Shown here piece by piece: positions 24,754 to 33,943 of a stretch of 64,000 nucleotides of DNA; within the stretch, counting starts at the first letter, position 1; each line of letters starts with the position of its first letter. Both the position numbers and the translations under genes were made by a program. Source of the DNA: Muriicola jejuensis (GTDB lineage: Bacteria > Bacteroidota > Bacteroidia > Flavobacteriales > Flavobacteriaceae); NCBI RefSeq assembly GCF_010671595.1, contig NZ_JAABOP010000001.1:992001-1056000 (forward strand), in the 5' to 3' direction. Below the pieces are notes generated by a model. The model had not been told where the DNA came from. It ran no database searches and was given only the letters and a program-made list of their open reading frames with translations.

Positions 24754-25806
24754 TTATAATCCCAGTATTTTGCGCAGCATGGCCTTATCTATGTCCCCCC
24801 CGGCAAAATCGTCAAAGGTCTTCTCGGTAGCTTCAATGATATGGTCCTGAATAAATTTTGCGCCCTCTCTAGCACCTTGTTCGGGGCTTTTGATACAACA
24901 TTCCCATTCCATGACCGCCCAAACGTCACAGCCGTATTGGGTGAGTTTGGAAAAAATAGTCTTGAAATCGATCTGCCCATCACCCAGGGACCGGTAGCGG
25001 CCCGCACGGTCACCCCAGTCGTTGTACCCCCCAAAAGCGCCTTTCTTGCCCGTAGGGTTGAATTCCGAATCCTTGACGTGGAAGGCCTTGATAAATTCGT
25101 GATAGTGGTCTATATAGGTAATATAGTCTAGCTGTTGCAGCACAAAATGGCTGGGATCATAAAGGATGTTTACCCTTTTGTGGTTGCCGGTGGCCTTCAG
25201 GAATCTTTCGAAGGTATCCCCGTCGTGCAGGTCTTCCCCCGGATGGATCTCATAGCAGACATCTACCCCTTCCTTATCAAAATGATCCAGGATAGGGAGC
25301 CATCTTTTTGCCAGCTCTTCGAACCCCATTTCAACCAGTCCCTTGGGTCTCTGGGGCCAGGGGTGCCAGGTATGCCAGAGGAGGGCCCCGGAAAAGGTCG
25401 CATGGGCTTTGAGCCCTAAGCGCCGGCTGGCGGTCGCTGCTTTTTTAACCACATCCACTGCCCATTCGGTCCGGGCTTTTGGGTTATTCTTCACGGCCTC
25501 CGGAGCAAAGTTGTCGAACATCAGGTCGTAGGCCGGGTGAACTGCTACCAGTTGTCCCTGCAGGTGGGTAGAGAGTTCTGTGATCTCCAGGCCGTAGGAA
25601 TTGATCTTTCCTTTGAGTTCGTCGCAATAATCCTGACTGCCGGCAGCCTTGTCCAGATCGATCAGAAAGTGTTCCCAGGTAGGGATCTGAATCCCCTTGT
25701 ACCCAAGGCCCGCAGCCCATTGACACATCCCGTCAAGGGTATTGAACGGGGGCTTGTTGTCTACGAACTGGGCCAGGAATACCGCTGGCCCTTTAATTGT
25801 TTTCAT
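24754..25806 (-). CDS. Sugar phosphate isomerase/epimerase family TIM-barrel protein
   Basis: This 350-aa xylose-isomerase-like (AP-endonuclease-2 fold) protein has candidate metal ligands in YEIHPGED, ILYDPSHF, FHVKDSEF and the terminal VMEWEC segment. It has no signal peptide, so it is cytoplasmic. Relatives in 3-keto-sugar clusters are candidates for isomerising or epimerising the released keto sugar. It heads an operon with the two DUF1080 genes and is divergent from the GMC gene at 25952. Confidence 0.85.
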   Translation of the reverse strand: MKTIKGPAVFLAQFVDNKPPFNTLDGMCQWAAGLGYKGIQIPTWEHFLIDLDKAAGSQDYCDELKGKINSYGLEITELSTHLQGQLVAVHPAYDLMFDNFAPEAVKNNPKARTEWAVDVVKKAATASRRLGLKAHATFSGALLWHTWHPWPQRPKGLVEMGFEELAKRWLPILDHFDKEGVDVCYEIHPGEDLHDGDTFERFLKATGNHKRVNILYDPSHFVLQQLDYITYIDHYHEFIKAFHVKDSEFNPTGKKGAFGGYNDWGDRAGRYRSLGDGQIDFKTIFSKLTQYGCDVWAVMEWECCIKSPEQGAREGAKFIQDHIIEATEKTFDDFAGGDIDKAMLRKILGL

Positions 25807-25863
25807 GGAATGAATATTAGGTGTTTTCTGAATTAGTCCATTATGTCCCTTTCGGATTTTAGC

Positions 25864-25925
25864 CCTATATTTATTTGGTAATACCCATCTGGACTCCTCC
25901 CAAAGGGATTAAACCTAAATATAGG
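25864..25925. repeat. 10-bp inverted repeat in the isomerase/GMC divergent region
   Basis: CCTATATTTA (25864-25873) is the exact reverse complement of TAAATATAGG (25916-25925), with 42 bp between. The right arm sits 26 bp before the GMC start. This is a possible looping operator. Confidence 0.4.
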
Positions 25926-25951
25926 AATTACCTCAGACTTAAAGAGAAAAA

Positions 25952-27661
25952 ATGCCGGACATTGTGCAAGACAGATTTGATGCTATCGTCGTGGGTACTG
26001 GGATCACAGGGGGGTGGGCAGCCAAGGAGCTCTGTGAAGGAGGCCTGAAAACCCTGGTGTTGGATCGCGGGAGAATGGTGGAGCATATCCGCGATTATCC
26101 CACCGTGAATATGGATCCCTGGGATCTTCCTAACAACAACGAATTGTCCAGGGAGGATAAAAAGAACCACCACAAACAACTACGCTTAGGCTGGGCACCG
26201 AAAGAAGATAACAAACATTTTTATGTCAATGACCTCCAACACCCATACCAGGAGACCAAGAGGTTTGACTGGATCAGGGGCTATCATGTAGGAGGTCGTT
26301 CCATTACCTGGGGACGTCAAAGCTATCGCTGGAGTGATCTGGATTTTGAGGCCAATCTCAAAGAAGGGATAGCAGTAGACTGGCCTGTTCGTTATGCAGA
26401 TTTGGCACCCTGGTATGACAAGGTGGAGCAATATATTGGGGTCAGTGGAGAGAAGCTGGGCCTGGCGCATCTTCCGGACGGTCAGTTTCAGCCTCCGATG
26501 GGACTTACATGCCCGGAGATCGCACTTAAAACCGCCATGTCGGAAAAGTTTGATGACCAGAGAATACTGACTATAGGTCGGGTTGCCCACATCACGGATA
26601 ATACATCAGTTCCAGAGGGTAGAAATCCCTGTCAGTATCGCAACCGGTGCTGGAGAGGATGCCCCTTCGGAGGCTATTTCAGCAGTATCACCTCTACCCT
26701 CCCGGCAGCTGAAAGGACCGGGAATATGACCCTCAGGCCTAACTCCATAGTGTATGAGGTGATCTACGACGACCAGACTAAAAAAGCCACCGGTGTTAGA
26801 GTCATAGATTCAGAAACCCACCAAAAATTGGAATTTTATGCCAAGGTGGTCTTTCTATGCGCATCGGCTATGGCCAGTGTGGGCATATTGTTGCAATCCA
26901 GGACTCCCAGATTCCCGGAAGGACTTGGGAATGAGTTCGACCAAGTTGGGAGAAATATCATGGATCATCATTACCAGCTCGGGGCTACGGCATCTGTAGA
27001 GGGTTACCTCGATAAATTCTACAAAGGTCGAAGGCCTAATGGTTTCTACATCCCCAGGTTTGTAAATCTGGACGACAAAACCAGGAAAAGAGATTACCTC
27101 CGAGGATTTGGTTACCAGGGAGGGGCGAGCAGGGTCAACTGGAAAGTATCTGTAGCCGAAATGCAGTACGGGGAGGCGCTTAAGGAAAAGATATTGACTC
27201 CCGGACCATGGGAAATTGGCGTTTCAGGCTTTGGGGAAATGCTCCCCTATCACGACAACAGGGTGACCCTGAGCCTTAGTGAAAAGGATCAATGGGGTCT
27301 CCCTCAACTCGATTTTGACGTTGAATTCAAGGAAAATGAATACAAAATGCGTGAAGATATCATCAGGCAAATTGTTCTTATGTACGAAGCAGCCGGTTTT
27401 AAAAACATACAGCCTTATGAAAATGACACAGGCCCCGGACTTGGCATTCATGAAATGGGAGGCGCAAGGATGGGATGGGATCCGCGTACTTCAGTAGTGA
27501 ATCAGAACAACCAGATGCATGCGGTGCCCAATGTCTATATCACGGACGGGGCGTTTATGACTTCTGCGAGCTGCGTCAATCCCTCACTTACCTATATGGC
27601 TTTTACGGCACGGGCTGCCAGCCATGCAGTAGAACAATTCAATAAAGGAATATTCTCTTAA
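25952..27661 (+). CDS. GMC oxidoreductase, glucoside 3-dehydrogenase-like, copy 1
   Basis: This 569-aa flavoprotein has the Rossmann FAD motif (VVGTGITGGWAAKELCEGG), a cysteine cluster C-X5-C-X3-C (Cys227, 233, 237) like the [3Fe-4S] ligands described in bacterial FAD-dependent glucose and fructose dehydrogenases, and the C-terminal GMC block with the catalytic His (GIHEMGGARMG) and NPSLTYMAFTARA. It probably oxidises sugar C3-OH to a 3-keto sugar. It lacks a signal peptide and, unlike copy 2, has no small-subunit gene next to it. The next gene encodes an ASCH protein 12 bp on. Confidence 0.88.
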   Translation: MPDIVQDRFDAIVVGTGITGGWAAKELCEGGLKTLVLDRGRMVEHIRDYPTVNMDPWDLPNNNELSREDKKNHHKQLRLGWAPKEDNKHFYVNDLQHPYQETKRFDWIRGYHVGGRSITWGRQSYRWSDLDFEANLKEGIAVDWPVRYADLAPWYDKVEQYIGVSGEKLGLAHLPDGQFQPPMGLTCPEIALKTAMSEKFDDQRILTIGRVAHITDNTSVPEGRNPCQYRNRCWRGCPFGGYFSSITSTLPAAERTGNMTLRPNSIVYEVIYDDQTKKATGVRVIDSETHQKLEFYAKVVFLCASAMASVGILLQSRTPRFPEGLGNEFDQVGRNIMDHHYQLGATASVEGYLDKFYKGRRPNGFYIPRFVNLDDKTRKRDYLRGFGYQGGASRVNWKVSVAEMQYGEALKEKILTPGPWEIGVSGFGEMLPYHDNRVTLSLSEKDQWGLPQLDFDVEFKENEYKMREDIIRQIVLMYEAAGFKNIQPYENDTGPGLGIHEMGGARMGWDPRTSVVNQNNQMHAVPNVYITDGAFMTSASCVNPSLTYMAFTARAASHAVEQFNKGIFS

Positions 27662-27673
27662 CCTACGATCCCT

Positions 27674-28141
27674 ATGAAAAACGCATCAGCAAGAAACCTT
27701 TGGGGCGACTTTTTGGACCAGCACCTGGAATACGCCTTTGCAAAAGAACCCAGGGTCACCCATTTTTGTGACAATGAAAAGGACGCAAATACCTGTTTGA
27801 AACTCGTCCTCAAAGGGGTTAAACGGGCCACTTCCCACTCCCTTCTCGGCCTTCAATACAGAAAGGAACCTCTTCCCAGGATCGGGGATTTTACCATCAT
27901 CACAGACTGGAATGGAAATGCAAAATGCATAGTACGGACCGTAGGTGTAGAATTAAAACCGTTTTTCAGTATCAGGGAGTCCTATGCCAAACTGGAAGGC
28001 GAAGGCGACAAGTCTCTGGAGTACTGGAAAAAAACTCACTGGGATTATTACACCCGGGAACTGGAACCCTTTGGTCGGGTTCCCCGTGAAAGTATGATCG
28101 TGGTCTGTGAGGTCTTTGAAAAGGTCTTTGAACGAAAGTGA
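27674..28141 (+). CDS. ASCH domain protein
   Basis: This 155-aa cytoplasmic protein has the ASCH beta-barrel hallmarks: a GVKRATSHSLL segment, LPRIGDFTIITDWNG, and the EGEGDKSLEYWKKTHWDYY helix. The fold is related to PUA domains, and characterised relatives include RNA-binding proteins, ribonucleases and N4-acetylcytidine amidohydrolases. It starts 12 bp after the GMC gene, but a functional link is not evident. Confidence 0.85.
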   Translation: MKNASARNLWGDFLDQHLEYAFAKEPRVTHFCDNEKDANTCLKLVLKGVKRATSHSLLGLQYRKEPLPRIGDFTIITDWNGNAKCIVRTVGVELKPFFSIRESYAKLEGEGDKSLEYWKKTHWDYYTRELEPFGRVPRESMIVVCEVFEKVFERK

Positions 28142-28147
28142 CCTTAC

Positions 28148-29284
28148 CTAATCGAGCTCTACCCAGACATTCCCCCCTTTGTGGGAGGCCACGGTGGCCT
28201 CAATAAAATTCAGGCCACGTACCCCGTCGTTCATGGTGGGGAATTCCCCGTCATTGTATTTTTCTCCCCTTATGGCCCTGGCCACACCCAGGTAAATGTT
28301 GGCCATGGAATCAAAGATCCCTTCCGGGTGGCCCGGAGGTAACTTGGTGCCGTCAAGGGAAAGGGCGCTGTTATAGGTATGTCCTGGCTTATAGACCTCC
28401 ATGGGCTCTGTATCGCTGATCTTGTAAAGGTAGTTGGGGTTTTCCTGTTCCCAAAGAAGGCCGAACTTCTCTCCGTAAATCCGGATGGCCAAGCCGTTCT
28501 CCTCTCCGGTAGCCACCTGGCTCGCCCTGATCACTCCTTTGACGTGATCTCCCATCCGGATAAGGGCGGTCCCGTCTACATCCATCTGGTTATCCGCATA
28601 CAGGTAATTGAAATCGCACAAGAGGGATTTGACTTTCAGTCCCGTTGTGTATTCCACCATATTGAAGGCGTGTACGCCTATATCTCCCATACAGGAACTG
28701 ATCCCCGCCTTTTTTGGATCGAGCCGCCATACCGTAGACCGCTTGGCCTTATCGTGTATAATGGTGTTGATCCATCCCTGGTAATAGCGCGCATCCACCT
28801 TGTGTATCTTTCCCAGTTCCCCGGCTTTAATCATTTCCCGCATCTGCCTTACCATGGGATAACCCGTATACGTATGGGTCACCGCAAAGACGGTCCCTGC
28901 CTTCTTGTGGGCATCCCGTAGGATCTTGGCTTCCTCATAGGTGGTGGTCATGGGTTTTTCACAGATCACATGGAAACCGTTATCCAGCAGTTTCTTAGCC
29001 ATCGGGAAATGGAGGAAATTGGGCGTCAGCACGGCACAGACCTGGATTCTCTTTTCCTCAGGTAGCTTCATCTCTTCCTCCACCAAAGTATCAAAGTCCT
29101 TGTAGATCCGATCCGTAGGGACATCGATCTCCCTGGCAAACGCCAGGTTCTCTTCGTAATTGGCATTGAACACGGCTCCCGTTATGGTATAATTATCATT
29201 GATAAAAGAGGCTACCCTGTGCAAAACCCCTATGAGGGAATCTCCCCCTCCTCCGAGTATTCCAAGTCTGATTTTCTTCGGCAT
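28148..29284 (-). CDS. Gfo/Idh/MocA family oxidoreductase
   Basis: This 378-aa NAD(P)-dependent oxidoreductase has an N-terminal Rossmann motif (LGILGGGGDSLIG), the family's lysine in CEKPMTT (near residue 109), and the C-terminal alpha/beta dimer domain. It is cytoplasmic with no signal. It is co-directional with the symporter, DinB and isomerase genes upstream (spacing 8-18 bp). In 3-keto-glycoside clusters such enzymes interconvert keto and hydroxy sugars after uptake. Substrate is not deducible. Confidence 0.9.
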   Translation of the reverse strand: MPKKIRLGILGGGGDSLIGVLHRVASFINDNYTITGAVFNANYEENLAFAREIDVPTDRIYKDFDTLVEEEMKLPEEKRIQVCAVLTPNFLHFPMAKKLLDNGFHVICEKPMTTTYEEAKILRDAHKKAGTVFAVTHTYTGYPMVRQMREMIKAGELGKIHKVDARYYQGWINTIIHDKAKRSTVWRLDPKKAGISSCMGDIGVHAFNMVEYTTGLKVKSLLCDFNYLYADNQMDVDGTALIRMGDHVKGVIRASQVATGEENGLAIRIYGEKFGLLWEQENPNYLYKISDTEPMEVYKPGHTYNSALSLDGTKLPPGHPEGIFDSMANIYLGVARAIRGEKYNDGEFPTMNDGVRGLNFIEATVASHKGGNVWVELD

Positions 29285-29292
29285 GTTGTGTT

Positions 29293-30522
29293 TTATTTTT
29301 TGTATTCGATGATTTCGTTTTTAAAGAAAATAGCGAACAAGGCCATGACCACAAAGGCAAAGATGGCCGGGAAGGTCCAGATATTCGTCCAGTCGTGTAC
29401 GTTTTCGGATACCAGGTACAGGTCGGAGATCTTACCGGCCACCCAGAATCCTATGAGCATCCCAAGGCCGTAAGTGGCAAGGGTGATCAGCCCCTGGGCA
29501 GCACTCTTGAATTTCTCTCCCGCCTTGGAATCCGTATAGATCTGTCCGGATACAAAGAAGAAGTCGTAGCAGATCCCGTGAAGGGCGATCCCTATGATCA
29601 GCATAAAGGCCAGGTCCCCGGCATTGCCATAGGCGAACAGGAAATAGCGTATGGTCCAGGCCAGCATGCCCGCGATGATGGTCAGTTTAAACCCGAAGCG
29701 TTTAAAAAAGAAGGGAAGCAGCAGCATAAACAGCACCTCGGAGGCCTGCCCAATGGTCATCTTCCCGGTCGGGTTCTCCATGCCTATCTCAGCCAGGAAT
29801 GGGTTCGCATTCTGGTAGTAGAAGGCCAGGGGGATACAGATGAGAACAGAGGAGATAAAGAAGATCAGGAAGTTCCTGTCCTTCAACAGTTTCAAGGCAT
29901 CCAGACCCAGTATCGTAGAAAGATTTACATTTCCTTCCTTGATAGCGGTGGGCGGGGTCTTTGGCAGCGTAAAGCTGAAGAGCCCGAGCACAGCCGAGGC
30001 GATGGCCACCATGAGGAAGGTATTCTTCAGCATCCCTTCAGCCCTGGCTTCTGCGGAGTCCCAGAGGAAGACATAACTGATGATCAGGCCGGCTGCGATC
30101 CACCCGATCGTCCCGAAGACGCGAACAAAGGAAAATTCCTTAGCAGGATCTTTCATTTGGTTGAAAGAAATGGAATTCACCAGGGCCAGGGTGGGCATAT
30201 AGATGATCATGTACCCGAGTACATATGGATAGAAAACAGAAAATTCCGGCGCGCTGTACATCTGGAACATGAGGAAAGCACCCAGTAGGTGCAGGATCCC
30301 GAGGATACGTTCCGCATTAAAATACCGGTCGGCGATAAGTCCGATGATAAAAGGGGCGATAATGGCGCCCCACGACTGGGTGGAGAAAGCCATGGCAATC
30401 TCTCCTCCGGTCGCTTTCAGATTATCCCCGAGGAACGTTCCCAGGGTAACAAACCATCCCCCCCAGATAAAGAATTCGAGGAACATCATAAAGGACAGTT
30501 GCACTTTGATTTTGGTGTTCAT
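29293..30522 (-). CDS. MFS nucleoside:H+ symporter-like permease
   Basis: This 409-aa permease has 12 predicted membrane segments and the Nuc_H_symport subfamily N-terminus (KVQLSFMMFLEFFIWGGWFVTLGTFL). In Bacteroidota such permeases often sit in sugar or keto-sugar clusters, so the substrate here may be a 3-keto sugar rather than a nucleoside; that is inference. It lies 8 bp before the Gfo/Idh/MocA gene in the same operon. Confidence 0.88.
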   Translation of the reverse strand: MNTKIKVQLSFMMFLEFFIWGGWFVTLGTFLGDNLKATGGEIAMAFSTQSWGAIIAPFIIGLIADRYFNAERILGILHLLGAFLMFQMYSAPEFSVFYPYVLGYMIIYMPTLALVNSISFNQMKDPAKEFSFVRVFGTIGWIAAGLIISYVFLWDSAEARAEGMLKNTFLMVAIASAVLGLFSFTLPKTPPTAIKEGNVNLSTILGLDALKLLKDRNFLIFFISSVLICIPLAFYYQNANPFLAEIGMENPTGKMTIGQASEVLFMLLLPFFFKRFGFKLTIIAGMLAWTIRYFLFAYGNAGDLAFMLIIGIALHGICYDFFFVSGQIYTDSKAGEKFKSAAQGLITLATYGLGMLIGFWVAGKISDLYLVSENVHDWTNIWTFPAIFAFVVMALFAIFFKNEIIEYKK

Positions 30523-30540
30523 ATCGCTCTGTTTAGGTTG

Positions 30541-30984
30541 TTATCGTTTGTAAAATACATAATCGAGAGAAACCGGCTCTATCCCCTGGTCCCTGAAATC
30601 CACCAGGATCTGTGCCCGGTGATGCGTAGAGTGGTTGACGATGTGGAACAGCATGTCCTGTACCGTATTGGTGAACAATCTCCCTTCTGAATTGTGGTAA
30701 TCGATACGGGCTTCGAAATCATCCGTGTTGGTGATGATCTCAAAGGTGTTGCGCTGGTTCTCGTAGTGGATGTCCTTCCAAGTGGCCACAGGGTGTTCCT
30801 GCCAGACCTGAAAGGAAGGTTCTGTACCAGTTATCCTGGCGTTCCAGATATGATGTGCATTGAGCAAATGATTGAAAAGGGATGCGCTTTTTTCAGGAAT
30901 TCCCTCCAGTTTGTCAAAAGCTTCTATCAATTGCTTGTTACAGAAAAAGTTGTAATCAAAGAGTTCGTTGAAGAATCCTTCCAT
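30541..30984 (-). CDS. DinB/DUF1572-like protein
   Basis: This 147-aa four-helix protein is of the DinB-like superfamily: LLNAHHIWNARI near residue 45 and VNHSTHHRAQILVDFRDQG near the C-terminus, supplying the histidines of a probable metal site. Members include metal-dependent thiol-S-transferases and uncharacterised enzymes. It sits between the isomerase and symporter genes with gaps of 15-18 bp, so it is part of the operon, but its role in sugar catabolism is unknown. Confidence 0.8.
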   Translation of the reverse strand: MEGFFNELFDYNFFCNKQLIEAFDKLEGIPEKSASLFNHLLNAHHIWNARITGTEPSFQVWQEHPVATWKDIHYENQRNTFEIITNTDDFEARIDYHNSEGRLFTNTVQDMLFHIVNHSTHHRAQILVDFRDQGIEPVSLDYVFYKR

Positions 30985-30999
30985 AGGTCTTTGTCTATG

Positions 31000-31995
31000 T
31001 TAAGTCAGTTCTGAGGCTGATTTAAGCATCAAGGCCTTAGTGGCCATGATCCCTTCCTTTTCGCCCAATTCGTTCCCCTCGTATTCTACGCCAATAAAGC
31101 CTTTGTACCCGGCATCTTTGACGATCTGCAGCATTTTGGTGTAGTCGATCTCGGTTTCATTCCCCGATGCGTCAAAATTATGGGATTTCGCACTGACGGC
31201 CTTGGCATAGGGCATGAGTTCCTTCACTCCTTGATAGATGTCGTACATCTCCGCACAACCGCTGGAATAGTCGGCAGGATCATTTCGCCTTATACAGAAG
31301 TTCCCGAAATCGGGCAGAGTCCCGCAATTATCCATATTCACCTCAGACATCACCCTGGCCAGCATGGCTGCATTGGAGGATAAACCCCCATGGTTTTCCA
31401 CCAGGATGTTGATCCCCTTACCCTTTGCATAGGTAGCCAACTGGGTGAGTCCGTCTACCGAATTAGGGACCCAGGTGTCAGGTTCCGTACTCCCTGCGAG
31501 ATTGACCCGTATGGCGTGGCATCCCATGGCCTTTGCAGCGTCGACCCATTTGTAGTGGTTCTCCACGGCCTTTTTTCGTTCCCCAGCGTCGGAGGTCGCC
31601 AGATCGCCCTGCCCGTCTATCATGATAAGCACGTTTTCCAGGCCGTATCTCTCAGCTTCCTGATTAGACCTGTCCACGAAAGCCGCCATGGCCTCGGCGC
31701 TATAATCAGCTGCCTTCAATTCCTTGTCGTAAAGCTGACTTACATATTCGAGCCCGGAAAAGCCCCATTCAAAAGCCTTGGAAGCGAAATCATATGGGTC
31801 AAGATATCCGTTCCATATCATCCTGTGAACAGACCACTGTGCCAGGGAGAGTTTAAAAAAGGGTTCCGCCATTTCTGTGGTAGTTTCTCCTTCCTCAGTT
31901 TCTTCCTTTTTTCCCTGTTTACATCCGTAAATACCAAGGAGGGAAACACCCATCCCTGCTACCGCTGAGTTCCTTACAAATTTTCTTCTTTTCAT
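31000..31995 (-). CDS. Tat-exported xylose-isomerase-like lipoprotein
   Basis: This 331-aa protein has a twin-arginine signal (MKRRKFVRNSAV) and a lipobox (LLGIYGC, Cys25), followed by a xylose-isomerase-like TIM barrel (ALRVNLAGS-type strand read as AIRVNLAGS, ILVENHGG, GTLPDFGNFC, and FIGVEYEGNELGE with candidate metal ligands). Being folded before export suits a metal-loaded periplasmic enzyme. The ATG at 31995 begins the Tat signal; a further upstream start would bury it. It is the first gene of the operon running to 28148 and is divergent from GMC copy 2. Confidence 0.85.
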   Translation of the reverse strand: MKRRKFVRNSAVAGMGVSLLGIYGCKQGKKEETEEGETTTEMAEPFFKLSLAQWSVHRMIWNGYLDPYDFASKAFEWGFSGLEYVSQLYDKELKAADYSAEAMAAFVDRSNQEAERYGLENVLIMIDGQGDLATSDAGERKKAVENHYKWVDAAKAMGCHAIRVNLAGSTEPDTWVPNSVDGLTQLATYAKGKGINILVENHGGLSSNAAMLARVMSEVNMDNCGTLPDFGNFCIRRNDPADYSSGCAEMYDIYQGVKELMPYAKAVSAKSHNFDASGNETEIDYTKMLQIVKDAGYKGFIGVEYEGNELGEKEGIMATKALMLKSASELT

Positions 31996-32127
31996 GATGT
32001 ACGTATTGCGATTTTGTAAAAAGCGTTCATAAAACCAACCGCCAGCCTTCAGAATCACAGTGCCAATGGGTTGATGATATTCCGGTTTTAATAAATATCT
32101 GAAATGTTGTCAAATCCGTTTTAAATC

Positions 32128-32195
32128 CTGTTAATTAACAGAATATCCTCAGGAATAAGGCCGTTTAAATGTAGACAATTAATTTTATAATTAAT
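32128..32195. promoter_or_regulatory. Two palindromes in the isomerase/GMC-2 divergent region
   Basis: CTGTTAATTAACAG (32128-32141) is a perfect 14-bp palindrome. ATTAAT repeats flank TTTATA at 32178-32195. Together with TACATTTA (32195-32202), a near-consensus -7 element for the GMC gene, they look like operator sites for the divergent catabolic operons. Confidence 0.4.
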
Positions 32196-32224
32196 ACATT
32201 TAGCTCTCAAACTCGAGATAACGA

Positions 32225-33943
32225 ATGAGCAAATTTTATTACAACGAAGAGCAGGACTCCTATGACGCCATAGTGGTCGGATCTGGAATGAGTGGTGGCT
32301 GGGCTGCAAAGGAATTGTGCGAGAAAGGATTGAAAACCCTTGTCCTGGAGCGCGGAAGGATGGTGAGACACAGGGAGGATTATCCCACTGCCAATATGGA
32401 TACCTGGGATTTTCCGAACAATGGAGAGTTACCCCCCGAGGAAGCGGCCAAGCAATTCAAGCAGGCCCGTACCGGGTATACTGTTAAGGCCCCCCATAAT
32501 TTTTGGTTTGTCAATGACCTTGAACATCCTTACAATGAGACCAAGAGGTTCGACTGGATGAGGGGATACCACGTAGGAGGGAGATCCTTACTTTGGGGAA
32601 GGCACAGCTATCGTTGGAGCGATCTCGATTTTGAAGCCAACAAAAATGAAAAGATAGGAGTAGACTGGCCCGTGCGCTACAAGGACATTGAACCCTGGTA
32701 CAGCTACGTGGAGACCTACGTCGGGATCTCCGGGGAAGCCCTGGGTCTGTCCCAACTGCCGGACAGTGTTTTTGAACCCATGATGGAACTGAACTGTGTG
32801 GAACAACACGTCCGGGAGAAAGTCGCAGAACATTTTGACGGAAGGGTGATCACCTCAGGAAGGGTAGCCCACATCAACAGTGATAAGCAATTCGGAGGGG
32901 ATGGCCGTATTAGGTGTCAGTTCAGAAACCGATGTATAAGAGGGTGCCCGTTCGGCGCCTATTTCAGCAGTAATTCCTCCACCCTGCCGGCAGCTGAAGC
33001 TACAGGCAATCTCACCCTGAGACCCGATTCCATCGTTCACGAGATCATGTATGATCCGGATACCAAAAGGGCCACGGGGGTAAAGGTCATCGACAGGCTG
33101 ACCAAGGAAACCTTTGAATACAAGGCAAAAGTCGTCTTCCTTTGTGCTTCTGCGATCGCATCAGCCTCTATTCTGATGCAATCCCGTTCTGACCGGTTCC
33201 CCAACGGAATGGGCAATGATTCGGACCAGCTGGGCAGGAATATCATGGACCACCATCTGGGGGTAGGAGCAGCAGGGAAATACGACGGTTTTGACGATAT
33301 GATTTACAAGGGAAGGAAGCCCAATGGGGTTTATATCCCCCGTTTCCGGAATCTGGGGGGAAGTTCGAACATGACTTCCTTCAAAAGGGGTTACGGATAT
33401 CAGGGCAGCGGAAGCAGGGGTAACTGGGATGAAGTAGTCTCCGAATTATCCCATGGAAAAAGCCTGAAGGAAGCCATATTGAAACCGGGGGGATGGACCT
33501 TTGGAATAGGCGGTTTCGGAGAGGTACTTCCCTATGAGGAGAACCGCATGACGCTCGACTATGACAAACTGGACCAATGGGGCCTGCCCACGGTCACCTT
33601 CGATGCAGAATTCGGTGAAAACGAGTGGAATATGAGGGAAGACATGAAGGAGCAGGCATATGAAATGCTAACCAAAGCAGGTCTCAGGGACGTTCAAACC
33701 TTTGACAGGCCTGGAGCACTGGGCCTCGGAATTCACGAGATGGGAACAGCGAGGATGGGAAGAGATCCCAAAACCTCTGTGCTGAATGCTTATAACCAGG
33801 TTCACGCCGTGCCCAATGTCTATGTCACTGACGGCGCCTTTATGACCTCAGCGGCCTGTGTTAACCCTTCACTGACCTATATGGCCTTCACGGCAAGAGC
33901 TGCCAATCACGCAGCCGAACAACTTAAAAAAGGATTACTGTAA
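32225..33943 (+). CDS. GMC oxidoreductase, glucoside 3-dehydrogenase catalytic subunit, copy 2
   Basis: This 572-aa FAD enzyme is closely related to the 25952 gene. It shows the Rossmann motif VVGSGMSGGWAAKELCEKG, the cysteine cluster C-X5-C-X3-C (Cys231, 237, 241), catalytic GIHEMGTARMG and NPSLTYMAFTARAANHA. Its stop overlaps the start of the small subunit gene (TAATG), so the two form one complex. It has no signal of its own and is probably carried out by the Tat signal of the small subunit, as in gluconate dehydrogenase-type enzymes. No cytochrome c subunit gene is nearby. Confidence 0.92.
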   Translation: MSKFYYNEEQDSYDAIVVGSGMSGGWAAKELCEKGLKTLVLERGRMVRHREDYPTANMDTWDFPNNGELPPEEAAKQFKQARTGYTVKAPHNFWFVNDLEHPYNETKRFDWMRGYHVGGRSLLWGRHSYRWSDLDFEANKNEKIGVDWPVRYKDIEPWYSYVETYVGISGEALGLSQLPDSVFEPMMELNCVEQHVREKVAEHFDGRVITSGRVAHINSDKQFGGDGRIRCQFRNRCIRGCPFGAYFSSNSSTLPAAEATGNLTLRPDSIVHEIMYDPDTKRATGVKVIDRLTKETFEYKAKVVFLCASAIASASILMQSRSDRFPNGMGNDSDQLGRNIMDHHLGVGAAGKYDGFDDMIYKGRKPNGVYIPRFRNLGGSSNMTSFKRGYGYQGSGSRGNWDEVVSELSHGKSLKEAILKPGGWTFGIGGFGEVLPYEENRMTLDYDKLDQWGLPTVTFDAEFGENEWNMREDMKEQAYEMLTKAGLRDVQTFDRPGALGLGIHEMGTARMGRDPKTSVLNAYNQVHAVPNVYVTDGAFMTSAACVNPSLTYMAFTARAANHAAEQLKKGLL

